The translations under genes were made by a program, and so were the position numbers. Positions 33,613-44,190 of a DNA stretch of 64,000 nucleotides are shown piece after piece; positions within the stretch are counted from its first letter, which is position 1; the number at the start of each line of letters is the position of its first letter. The notes under the pieces were generated by a model. It was given only the letters and a program-made list of their open reading frames with translations. It was not told the origin of the DNA and did not search any database. The stretch spans positions 1,612,001 through 1,676,000 of the forward strand of contig CM073195.1 of the NCBI GenBank assembly GCA_037042915.1, read 5' to 3'. The DNA comes from Auricularia sp. M13. Its lineage: Eukaryota; Basidiomycota; Agaricomycetes; Auriculariales; Auriculariaceae.

Positions 33613-35940
33613 ATGTTCTCCGACGACGAATCAGACAGCGAGTACACTGGCATTGGGTTTGCACGCGCCGCTCGCTGGCCTTACGACCGCCTCCTACAAC
33701 GCGAGGAGTCAGACGCGCGCGAAAAAGCCTGCTACATGATTCGCGAGATGCATCGTCTCGACAACGTCAGCAACACTCCTGGCGAGAAGGAACAATATGT
33801 CCCCGATAAGCAAATATTACGGGAATACTACCCCAAAATCAACTTCATGTCCCACCATTGCTACGACTGGCGACGCTGGCGCTTCTTCCGCTTCTGCCTC
33901 GAATTGCAGGGCTTTCACAAGGTATGGTTGTATCATCGCCCAGTTGCTTTGATATTGACACTTTACAGGGTCAACTCGACTTCACTGCCCGTACACCCGA
34001 GGCAAGTTCTGCTCGATGGTCCACTGCGTTTCCGTCCTCCAACAAATCGTTCACAGCGCTACAAACCCCTCATCATGGGCTGGTTACGATTTGTCCCCGA
34101 CTTCCATGAGTGTCTATCCTCTTCCCAGTCCACCTGCGTAGAAAATGCCGCGCCCGGCTCCTCCGCAGGAACACCCCATGATATTGGCACGAAGCTCTGG
34201 CGTGCCTTTTACGCCAAGTGGGGCATCTCTCGGACAGTCTCTATTGAAGAAATGCGTGATTATATTGGTGAGATACCGGTCCGTAGTCGAGTGGCTTCGT
34301 TCTGAAGCCCGATTTTCAGCGAGAACAAACGAGGTCCTACGAACCTTCCCTCATGCCGTGTTCCAGCGCATTTATTTGCTTGACCTTCCTCCAGAAATCC
34401 TTGGAATGATATTCTCCCATACGTTCGATACATTTGAAGGTGGTCGCTTGCTATCGTCAACTTGCCATTATCTACGCAACATTGGACATGCGTACATCTT
34501 TCAGGTGCGTACGATCGGCCACTCCGCTACACCGTAGCTCATGTCAGTCAGCGACGCAGCGTGATGATGGAATTCCCTCAAGATTTTCCCAACGCAGAAG
34601 TCTGCGGTCTTGCAGAATTTCCCCGCCGGGTCGCGGATAGCCTCTCCGGAAGCTTGACCACCTTCCTCTCCGACTTCGACTTCCTGCTATCGCGCCAGTA
34701 CATCTGCGCGCGAATCTCTCACTTGAACGTTGGTTCCTTCTGGCCACTGAGCCTCGTGGCTTTGGTACAGGACGCTTGCGCGGCACAACTCTTGGCGATG
34801 AACCAGCGCATTACGTCGCTGCTCGCGCAATCGGCAGTACAAGATCTTACCATTATGAACGTGCAGTTTGATATCGCTCTCGCCAAGCAGCTCATGGCAT
34901 TGCCTGTGATTTCTATGTGCGGTCTCCACGGATGCTCGCCAGACGCAGCCCTCGAAGAGCATATTCTGTCACTGCCCCCTGCTACTTGCCATTCGGGACT
35001 CCGCGGTCTACGGATTTTTTCCCGCCTCGGCGATCCCACCTGCTCGTTCTGGCTCTTTCTCGCTCTGTGTCCGAACTTACAGTTGCTGCAAGTCTCCGCT
35101 AGGAATCATGACGCTACGTATCGAGCCCCAGAGAGCCACCTCTGGTTCCATCTTGCACCAACGCTCAGGAACATTGAGCGGCTCTTACTGGAGGGCATTG
35201 ACTTGACTCTAGATCTGAACGACTGCTTCCTTACGACGATAATGCTCGGCCCGATTCGACTGACGCATTTTAAACTGCAGTCCGAGCGCCACATGCAGTG
35301 CCACACCGTTGTCGAGCTCTTACACACACTTCACTCGTGTAATGCACCGCTGGAGGTCCTGGTGTTGGACGGCGTCATGCCCGCCTCCGGAGAGCTCTTC
35401 GACACGCTTTCGCAACTGTTCCCTGGTCTCCGTGGCCTCAGTGTACATCGGTACACCGGAAAGCGTGCCAAGCTCTACCACGAGCGGAAGCGTGTGCCGT
35501 GGGAGCTTCCTCTGCACGAGTACGCAGCCTATTTCCGCCGCTTCACCCGCCTCCGCCACTTCGGCGCCAACTTCTACTGGGTCGAAGACGCGCGCAGTCC
35601 CCAGGCGATCGAGGTCCTGCTGAGCGCAACGGACTACAGCGAAGGCGAGGCCCACTGGCAGGACGAGGACGATACATTTATGACGAGTTTCGACGACATC
35701 GCGCGACCGTTTGCAGCATACTGCCCGAGCCTTACCTCGTTCCGCGTCGATTCCACATTTCCTTCCCGCTTGCTAATTTCTCGGTCTGCAACCGGCGCCA
35801 TAATCATGGAATTCCCGCAACGCACTCTGATCAAAATGTCGGAACTTAAACGCGGAGCGGGAGAAGGTCGAGACGAAGAAAGAGAAGTATGGGAGCCATC
35901 GAGCGTATTCAACACGTGGGAACTTCCGAACGGGAAGTAA
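33613..35940 (+). CDS. F-box protein with leucine-rich C-terminal region
   Basis: Five exons (33613-33921, 33969-34082, 34129-34267, 34320-34504, 34552-35940) sum to 2,136 nt in frame, 711 aa. ATG 33613 (MFSDDESDSEYTG) is preferred over the in-frame 33490. The F-box is at about residue 205 (IYLLDLPPEILGMIF), the site that binds SKP1 in SCF ubiquitin ligases. The single long last exon encodes hydrophobic leucine repeats (LRGLRIFSRL, LRNIERLLLEGIDL, LEVLVLDG, LRHFGANFYW) likely to select substrate. The unusual N-terminal region (HHCYDWRRWRFFRFCLELQGFHK) is not part of standard F-box proteins. Divergent F-box families are expanded in Agaricomycetes; substrate unknown. Confidence 0.75.
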
Positions 35941-36069
35941 ACCGAATGGTATAGTCCCAACGGCTCGCATTTTCTAATTAGTACTGTACTCTGTATTAGG
36001 CGCACCGTGTAGCTACGGTATTCTCGCGAAGTCTACCATCGAGCCGTGTTACCTCGAGATATTATGATA

Positions 36070-38071
36070 TCACTCATCGTCCTGCCCCTGAATGAGTTCT
36101 GGCACCCTATCCGTCCGAGGACGAATGTTGCAAGCGAACGGCACCGGAACACTGTAGAGTCGATGGTCAAATAACGCTTTTGTGATCTTGCCCGGATACT
36201 AACGCAACTAGTCCGCTGAGCATCTCTTCGCTGGGAACAATCTTGTTTCCCTCGGAGTCAATTGGGCAGGAAATATCGAAGCATGCGAGGAGTCCCGTCA
36301 CGGCAAACCAGATGGACGAGTCGGCAAAGTAGCGTCCTGGGCAGATGCGCCTTCCGGCGCCGAAGCACGTGGCCGTTGGGTTTGCTGCGGAAGGGTCCAA
36401 TTGCCCAGAATCGGTCAGATATCTCTCGGGCCTGAATGCGTCTGGGTCCGGAAAGACTGCAGGATCTCGCATGATTGCCCTCAAGTATCCCTTAGCCAAC
36501 GAGCCTGAGGAAAAGACATATAATGAATCTCACCAGCTGTTAGCCATGACTATCGAACCTCCAGGAATTCTATATCCGCGGTACTCGTCATCCTTTTGAA
36601 GGCTATGTGCAACGCCTTAAGACAAGCGTGTTAGTCATAACGGGCCCATGCCAGAGTCCATGTGCGTACCGAGGGGGGCCACAGGGTAGAGTCTCAGAGA
36701 TTCAAGGATCGCAGCATCCATGTACGGCATGAGGCGCCGATCGCCGTACTCAGGCAGGCGACCAGTACCGACAACAGCGTGAATCTCTGCGCATACTCTT
36801 TCGTATACGTTGGGGTTCCTGAGCATTCCCAGGATGAATGCCATTATCGAGGCTGTTGTCTGACCAATTCAGGGTCATGTCGTAATCCAGGAGGCATACC
36901 ACTCACAGTATCCACAGCAGCTGACAAAGGTTAAACGTACAAGGATGGGTATGCAATGCAAGGCACGCTCACCTAGGTACATAGCACCCGCGCAGTTCTT
37001 GATGAGCTCTTCCGAAATCGTCTTGCCGTCGTCTTCTCTTTCGATCATATCGACGACGAGCGAAGACGAAGCATGTCCTCTCTTCTGGATCCACCCGTAA
37101 GCCCCTCGCGAGATTGACAGTCCATAAAAACTCACGATGGCTTCTTTCGCAGCCGCATAGGGTACTTCCTTCATCGCGACAGCCAGTTTCCTGGCCAAGC
37201 GTGCCACCCGTTGAAAATTGCCACCTGGCGCCCATTCAGGGTAATGCTTGACTTGGTAGGATGAGCATGATTATGCCACAAATGACTCGCTGGGGAATGA
37301 TAGTACATACGGATTGGAAAGACGTCCACTGCAAATGATCCTGGGAGACCCGACTCGATGATACTATGTTCCGCTGCCTCGGCCAGGACGATGAGAGGGT
37401 CGTCGCTCCGTGAAATGGCGATGCCATATGCCATCGTTAGCACATTGGCAGCCGCAGAGCGCCGGATGTGGTCTTCGAGTTTGGATGAATCCTTCAGCAC
37501 GGCGCGCAGGAAAATACGGTTGTTCTGGCGTAGAATTTCGATGTGTCGTGGAGACGAGGACGTGCCGAAGTAACGCTGCAGAACACGGCGATGCTCGCGC
37601 CAAACGTGGTCGTATTTCATGAAACCAATGTTCCACGACCATCCCATTCTGCCCGAGGCTGAATGCGCGATTGTACATCTCGAGAGCATCACTTACAGGT
37701 CACAGACCATAGGAAGTGAGGGTCTATCCGAATATATCCCACTACGCTTCTCGAGAAGGTCCGCGACGACGGCAGCATCGTTCAAGACGACGAAATGCTT
37801 TGACAGTACACGAAGATGAACGATCGGTCCTTGAAAATCATTTATTTCAGCCAGAGCAGAGAATACAGCGGGAGCGCGCACCGAATATGGATCCCATTTG
37901 TTTATATACCGCCCAGGGATCTTTACTGGGTAAGTCCAGTAAGTTGCCTATGATTGGCAAAGCGGGTGGACCAGGAGGCAACGGCAGACCCGGACGCTGC
38001 GACAACCATTTAACGAGCAAGTACGAGCAAGTGAGCACGAGAGTGCCTTCTACGAGCAGTTTGGTAGCCAT
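36070..38071 (-). CDS. cytochrome P450 monooxygenase
   Basis: ER-anchored haem-thiolate oxygenase. ATG 38071 starts MATKLLVEGTLVLTCSYLLV, an N-terminal membrane anchor, followed by the proline hinge PPGPPALPIIGN. Exon 1 joins to exon 2 as YKQMGSIFGPIVHLRVL. Further motifs: I-helix G-AADTTAS, K-helix ESLR, FRPERY and the haem loop FGAGRRICPGRYFAD with the cysteine ligand. The apparent stop at 36167 is intronic: a GTTAGT donor and CTACAG acceptor (52 nt) give SGLVAVPVPFACNIRPRTDRV and a stop at 36070-36072, matching the usual P450 C-terminus. The layout resembles the CYP64/CYP5144-like clans of basidiomycetes, subfamily not determined. Substrate unknown. Confidence 0.88.
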
Positions 38072-39377
38072 AGCAGAGGTTGGCAGAACGCGGACAGCTA
38101 TTAGAATCAGTTTTAAAAGTGTTCAACAGCCGCCTACGGCCGCACGGCCCACGGGGTAGCATGCCCGACCATAGGCGCGCGCCGGCCTCGGCCAACGACC
38201 CGCGGCGCTTAGTTCAGACGAGGCGCGCAGAATATTACACTTCGTGGATTGGATGCAGGTGGCCGGCTATTAAGGAGAACTCGGAGAAAGATGTTTAAAC
38301 TCCGCTTACCAATGTCAGCTGAGATTGATGAGATCTCCGATCGGTGAGATTGGGAGATTGGCGTCTCATCGATCTGTGCACCAAAGGATTTAAGGAAGTT
38401 GCCCGCAGCTCCCGGGCCCTCGTCATCGCCAACTCGCCTGGCCTGGAAAATACTATACATGGTTCCGGGGATGGTGATGATAATCTATCGTACTCCCTCC
38501 CCTGATTTCGGTATTTGCAACTTGCGATGATAAGTAGCCCTGTGTCGATGCCCGTTTTGGACGTGTACCAGTGCTCTCATCATCTGAGATCACGAACCAA
38601 CCCAATTTGTCACGGGGCTCGCCGGCTTCGCATGCACGCCGGACCGAAGAACGCCCGAGGGAACGCTGCGAACTGCAGGCAAAGGGAATGATCATGTGAG
38701 GTACGGTCGTCTGATGAATACCGAAGTATTTGCCACCAGTGCAGAATGCGCCCGCGAACGTTACAGACGAGCAACGCTATGGTCAATTCAGTCTCAAATT
38801 GGGCAAGCTCCCTGGCGTTTTGATGTATCAAGAACCTCACACAACACGTCCACGCGAAGCGTCGGAGAAACACAAGCCATGCCTTTCCGGAGTGGTACCT
38901 GGTATGCCGATGCGTGTGTGGGGTAAGAGACGTGGACATGGTTCTGAGACCGGACCGTGCAACCCTTCGGACCGCGTGCACTTGGAGAAACGCTGACAGA
39001 ATCTTGCAGCTACTCGGGCCTGAACTCGCATCCGAGGCATGGGTGCGATGCTGCGCATGTAGCCGACTGCTAATAGTATGTACGGAAACCCTGAAGCGTG
39101 TTGACTTTGCAAATGCAACAGGTGCCGCACCTTCCCGGACCCGAATGTTGCCTAAATTGCAGCTTCCAGACCCATACAGCTGGTGGGGAGTGGCGGAGAC
39201 AACGTAACGACGGAAGCGAAGCCGATCAGAGCTTCCGCTCATTTCCGGAACCATGCAAGGACATCGGTGAATTGCGTATAAAGTGGTCGGGTTGGCACGG
39301 CGCCCCGGGTTTGCCTTTTGTGCTCGCACGCTACATCACTTGCGCGCGCGGCTTACGACGGCGACCGCGACGCATGA
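38072..39377. other. divergent intergenic region
   Basis: Between the P450 (leftward) and the DUF6533 gene (rightward). GTATAAAG at about 39275-39282, roughly 100 bp before ATG 39378, is a likely TATA box for the latter. No gene seen. Confidence 0.4.
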
Positions 39378-41053
39378 ATGTCGACGTACCAGCCGACATT
39401 CGAGGAGGTTCTTACCTTCGTCGAGTCCTTCCTCGAAGTTGAACGAGACGCGAGATATTTCTCTGGTGCGTACGCGATGTGCTTGATAAAAATTATGCCA
39501 ACTCTCACATCACCCTGCAGTTGCCGTCATCACTGTCGTCGCGTATGAATATCGTGCGCATTCATCTTGGTCGCGTCCCTCGCGGTACTGACCAACGCAG
39601 TCCTCACAGTGGACCAGGAGGTCGGCTCGTTTCTTTCGGCTTTCCAATATAGCTGCTCATGCCAGTCAATGCAGGCGGACTACATATATCATTGGAGAGG
39701 AGGCTGGTCTCTTCCCAGCTTCCTCTTTCTATTGGTACGCCTTTCTTGCCTTCAGCGAGCGCCACCTTCATATGAGCCACTCAGAATCGCTACTTTATAT
39801 TTGTGGTGCTCATCGTGAGCAACCTTAGTGAGCACTATCTGAGGTTTAATCGGGACGATGGTATGGACTCAGATGCCCATGCAGCTCTTCTTTGGCCGGA
39901 TCCCCCAGATACAGTGCGTATGTCAGCTCTCACAATCATTCCCGGCCCTCACAAAATCGGTTACAGTTGTGGGTAGTACTATACCCTTGCGTACTCCAAT
40001 CTCATGACAGGGTGCAGTTGCCTGAACGCGGTTAAATTTGCAGGGGGGAGTGGGGTCATCATTACGACTACCGTGAACCGTACGTGCGCTCATCGAAGAG
40101 AGTCATACATCTGACGGGACTTAGTGAGCCTCACGATTCGACTTTATGCTTTCTGGCATCGCAGTAAAGCGATTCTCACTTTCCTCCTGGTCCTGCTCAC
40201 GCTGTGCGACACGTCGTCGATCGTCACAAACGTGATGAGCTTTCAGGTACGTCGCTCCTGGTTGCTCAGCGACTCGTTGAGCACGTGGGAGTAACGCGTT
40301 CCAGGGCGTGAAGATCACCCCGAAGTTTGCCCGTACGTCTCTATGCACTGCATGCTGGCCACACGGGCTCACGTCTCGACAGCTGGCGTGCCAAGCGGAT
40401 GTTTTGTCGTCCCACCAACGCAAGTATGGGCGTCTCTCATCCCGGTGCTGTTCTTTGACAGTAAGCCCACGCCGCGCGTGCTCCGGTCAGCTGAATCTGA
40501 CATCTCCGGCAGCCGTAGTGCTTCTGCTCACCATAATACAAGCACGAAGACTGCTCCATGGCTCGGGGCCCATGATGCAGCGTCAGACCCCCATCGTCGA
40601 CCACCTGCTGCGTACCGGTGTCGGATACTATGTCGTTATTTTCGGCACTACGGCTTTTGTGACGATTTCTGCCTTTGCAAACCCTCACGTGCGCAACTCC
40701 ACCCTTCCAAACTCTGCTCCTAACGCTTCAGCGCAGCTCGCAGCAACCGTGCCGTCGTCTGGGTACATTCTAATCCATTCAGGCTCTGCCTCGCTGAAGC
40801 GCTGCCCTGCAGACTTCTCGCAGCGCTCACATCGATCATGTGCTCGCGGCTGCTGCTGTACATTCGCGCCGAGCTCAAGGACGCCAAAACGCCGCGGCTC
40901 TCGTCAGGCGCGTACGGGTACGCATCGAACAACTTCGAAATGGACGACCGGCCGCCGCACACGCCCGACGCGGAGTACCCCCTGCGCTCGCCGCTGGCTG
41001 AGGTCTCCACGGGCATCCACTTCCACAGTGGTCGCTCGGATTCCCAGCCCTGA
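39378..41053 (+). CDS. multi-pass membrane protein with DUF6533 domain
   Basis: ATG 39378 begins MSTYQPTFEEVLTFVESF; splice joins give VAVITVVAYEYLDQEADYIYHW then GGWSLPSFLFLLNRYFIFVVL, the DUF6533 pattern (..YDYLLTLDxEVxxIW..W....LFLLNRY). Later helices include VSLTIRLYAFWHRSKAILTF, VVLLLTIIQARRLLHGSG, VGYYVVIFGTTAFVTISAF and IMCSRLLLYIRAELKD, so about seven membrane spans and a cytosolic Ser/Pro tail ending SDSQP at 41051-41053. Found mainly in Agaricomycetes; receptor-like topology, function unknown. An out-of-frame ATG sits 4 bp upstream (39374). Confidence 0.75.
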
Positions 41054-44000
41054 CAATGATACGTCCGCTCCCTGCCTGCTGCTCTCGTATTGCTCTTGCT
41101 CTTGTCATGCATTGTGTTCCCTGTTACGCTGTTACTTACGAGCCGTTGGAGGGGGAGGGACTGCAGCGTTTTTACCGGTCCCGGGCAATGTACCATATTC
41201 CATGCACACGCGAGCTGATCGGCGGAGGCGCGCGTGGACGTAATGGCGCAGGAGACTAACCCAGACGAAGCGTGCAGAACGCGATTTTCGGTGGACAGCT
41301 CGCGTGTGCTCCTCCCGTGGCAACCACGCGCTGTCCTCCGCATCTTTTTCTCATGAAGCGGCGCCAACTTATCGTGCCTGTGGCGGTGATGCTGACCGAT
41401 ATCACCGAATCACCGGGGCATGCCGGAGTTAGACATATCGGGGTATCCCGGAGTCATAGCGACCGTTGGATGGTTTATTCCCATGGACCGATGACCTGAA
41501 ACCCTTGTGGCGCAAACCCAGGGGCCGATGAGTGCAGCGGTGAGCACCGGGGAGGTCAGGAATCGGATGGTTTCCAGCTTCCCTGTATTCCCCTTCAAAG
41601 TATTTCTTCGAGACCTTGTTCACACATTCACTCAGTCTTGTCACTTACGAGAGAAACCTGATGGAATGGCTGCTTGCGAATTTATCACGTTAGCGCCAGT
41701 CCTTGTACTTCCGGCGTTCACGCTCAGATGCTGATCTCAGATCGCTTCTCACGCTTGGTTCGAAAAGTGCTCCTTCTGCCGGTGCCCGCCTCACTGATTC
41801 AATGAAGTTCAAGTTGCCTCGATCGCGCATTAATCTGAGATCCACGAACCGTTCCCAATGTGACGATGATTCTCACCTGCCGACATAAGCGATGCAGCCT
41901 AGAGACCCGTCCCCACTCTCACAAGATGCGCGGCATACTCGGGTGGCAAATGCAGAACTCCCAGCGAAGAACTCAAGAGGGAGACCCTGGGCGTACGTAT
42001 TGGAATATGAAAGGTTCGACTTCGAATGCTGCATCCGAGACCCACACCATGGGAGAGCACACCGAGATACACTTTACACTATTCTGTTACTCAGCCACGA
42101 CGCTAAGTAAAGAACAGTCCCCCACCGCAGAAGAACAGCCCCCCACCGCAGAAGGAGACCGCACCCGTCGCGCAAACACCACGGAGCATGGCAATTTCGG
42201 CGTTTGGCGAGCCCGTTCGGCGGCCGGCTCGGCCTCCCTTCGAGTCTCAGTGTGGTTTTCTTACTTAGCCTGTCCATAGCGACATGTGTGTCGCATCTGA
42301 CCAAGGCATAGGTCGCAAAAATGATCAGTTCTGAGTCCAGCGGACGCTGCGCGCTGAAAGCTTAGCGGGAGGATGACCAACGTCCAGGAAGGTCGTATTC
42401 GGCAGGTGTTTGGGCATCGCTGCCTGCACGCAGGCGGCAGGCTCAGTGGAAGACGTCCATCAGGTTATCCGTGAGCTCGAGCTGCTCGACTCCTCGTTGG
42501 AGTCCATCGGCACAGTTTGCACTAACAGTCAGGTCACCGGTAAAAACAGCCTCAATGAGGCCTTCGCCATGCATGCCAGGGTATTCGAATGGCGAACCCA
42601 ATTCTGACGCCGTCTCCATATAAAAGTCAAGCTTGCTGTGTGGAGCTAGGCATCTTGAGGAAACCTCCAGCCGAGTGAGCGAATTCGTTGACAATGAATG
42701 AGGTCGAGTTAGGCAGCAGCGTCAAAGCACGCCCTACCAACGGCGAGCGCAACAAGTCCTACGGCGCAGCGTCAAGTCGTCGATTCGGCATAAAAATAGC
42801 ACTGGCGCATGGGTCAAGGAACGAGTCGGCGGTCAACATAAAGGAGCCTTTGGAGATATTCCTCTCCATGCTTGACAACGAAGAGACCCGCTCAAGTCCT
42901 AGCTACCTTTGCTGTTCGTGCTTTCCAGATATACGACCTGTCCGAACGATATATCCCAGACTGGGAGCCAGCCTGGGAATCAGATGACGAGGAGGAGGGT
43001 GAGAACTAGTCGTACCTCATCCGATGGCAGTGCTTTGGTTGAAGACCTCTGCACCTACGCGGCACTAGGCAGTTCCTGGTGGTCCCCGCATGGGTGTTAC
43101 GTCGTAAACTGGCCTGCAAAACGGTGAGGTACTGGGTGGGTGGGATGGACTGGTTTCCGGCATGATGCGCCCAGCCGTTGAGACCAGACGGGCCGTTCTA
43201 TGTAGGACCACGTGCCTGTATGCTACTACTACTACTACATCGAAAGGCCGACAAGACACGTCCACTGGCAGCCTGAGGAACGCACCCTCAGCCTCAATAC
43301 TCAGTCTGCCAGTGTGAAGAAAGGGAAGTCAAGCCTCAGGCGCGGACGTACAGTATGCATATCCCACGCGTTGTGAATAAGTAGACTGGCAAAGAAAGGC
43401 TGGTGGAGACGCGGGAACGCGGCCCGGAGCAAAGCGTCGAACAGCCTGAGGAAGATTAATACACATTCCTCCAGCCATGCAGACGAGCCGCATTACAATG
43501 CGTCAGATACCTCGCAGTGACGGAAAAAATGGCAGGCATTCGAATCGATGCGCATTTTGACTACGCACGGTCCCGAGAGAGGCGTGCGACGGCCCTGTGC
43601 ACATCACGTTCAACATCCAGAGCATTCAGGGGTCGAGTAGAGGCCCCTGGGCAACGCAAGAAGGAAAGCAGAAGCACTTCGGGCAGTCGAACCTACCAGT
43701 AGGAGTCGCCTACTTCTGTCCATTCGCAACGAGCATGTCCTCCATTAACGTCCAGGCGTCGTAGGATTATTGAAACAGAGAGCACCGTAGATGTGCTCGG
43801 AGCTCTTGCGCGCAAGAGCAGATCAGCACCGCTTGTAGGAAAACGGCGCCCGCCATCCAGACAGTGGGGGTCGGCAACGTCCTTTCGGAAAGCGTGCTGT
43901 TTGGCCGGTGTTTGTCCCTATATCCAAACTCGCCCACAGCTCTCCCTCGTCCCCACATCGACTTCCCAGCTCCTTATCGCAACAATAAATCATTATTTAT

Positions 44001-44190
44001 TGCAATGAGTGTGGTTGCCGAAAATTATTGCCCGATTCCATGAATTTATGCCACAAATGTGCCGGCCTGCACTGCTGCTCATCACCGATGCCTTCTAGAG
44101 TGCACACTGCTCACCCCGAGACAGAAAAAGTGCACATAAAGCACCTTAGATGCTTCTAGAGCTGTAATGTAAGCATATAAACCTATAGAA
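41054..44190. other. long intergenic region, no supported gene
   Basis: Only short unrelated frames. It includes a two-copy 21-bp tandem repeat (42112-42153), a short CTA run near 43220, and an AT-rich hairpin (AATAAAT/ATTTATT) around 43980-44004. It may hold decayed transposon sequence flanking the transposase gene. Confidence 0.4.
42112..42153. repeat. two-copy 21-bp tandem repeat
   Basis: GAACAG[T/C]CCCCCACCGCAGAA occurs at 42112-42132 and again at 42133-42153 with one mismatch. Confidence 0.75.

Noticed and set aside
38610-39329. 239-aa minus-strand frame
   Set aside because: No domain, and it lies in the promoter region between the P450 and the DUF6533 gene, overlapping the latter's TATA box.
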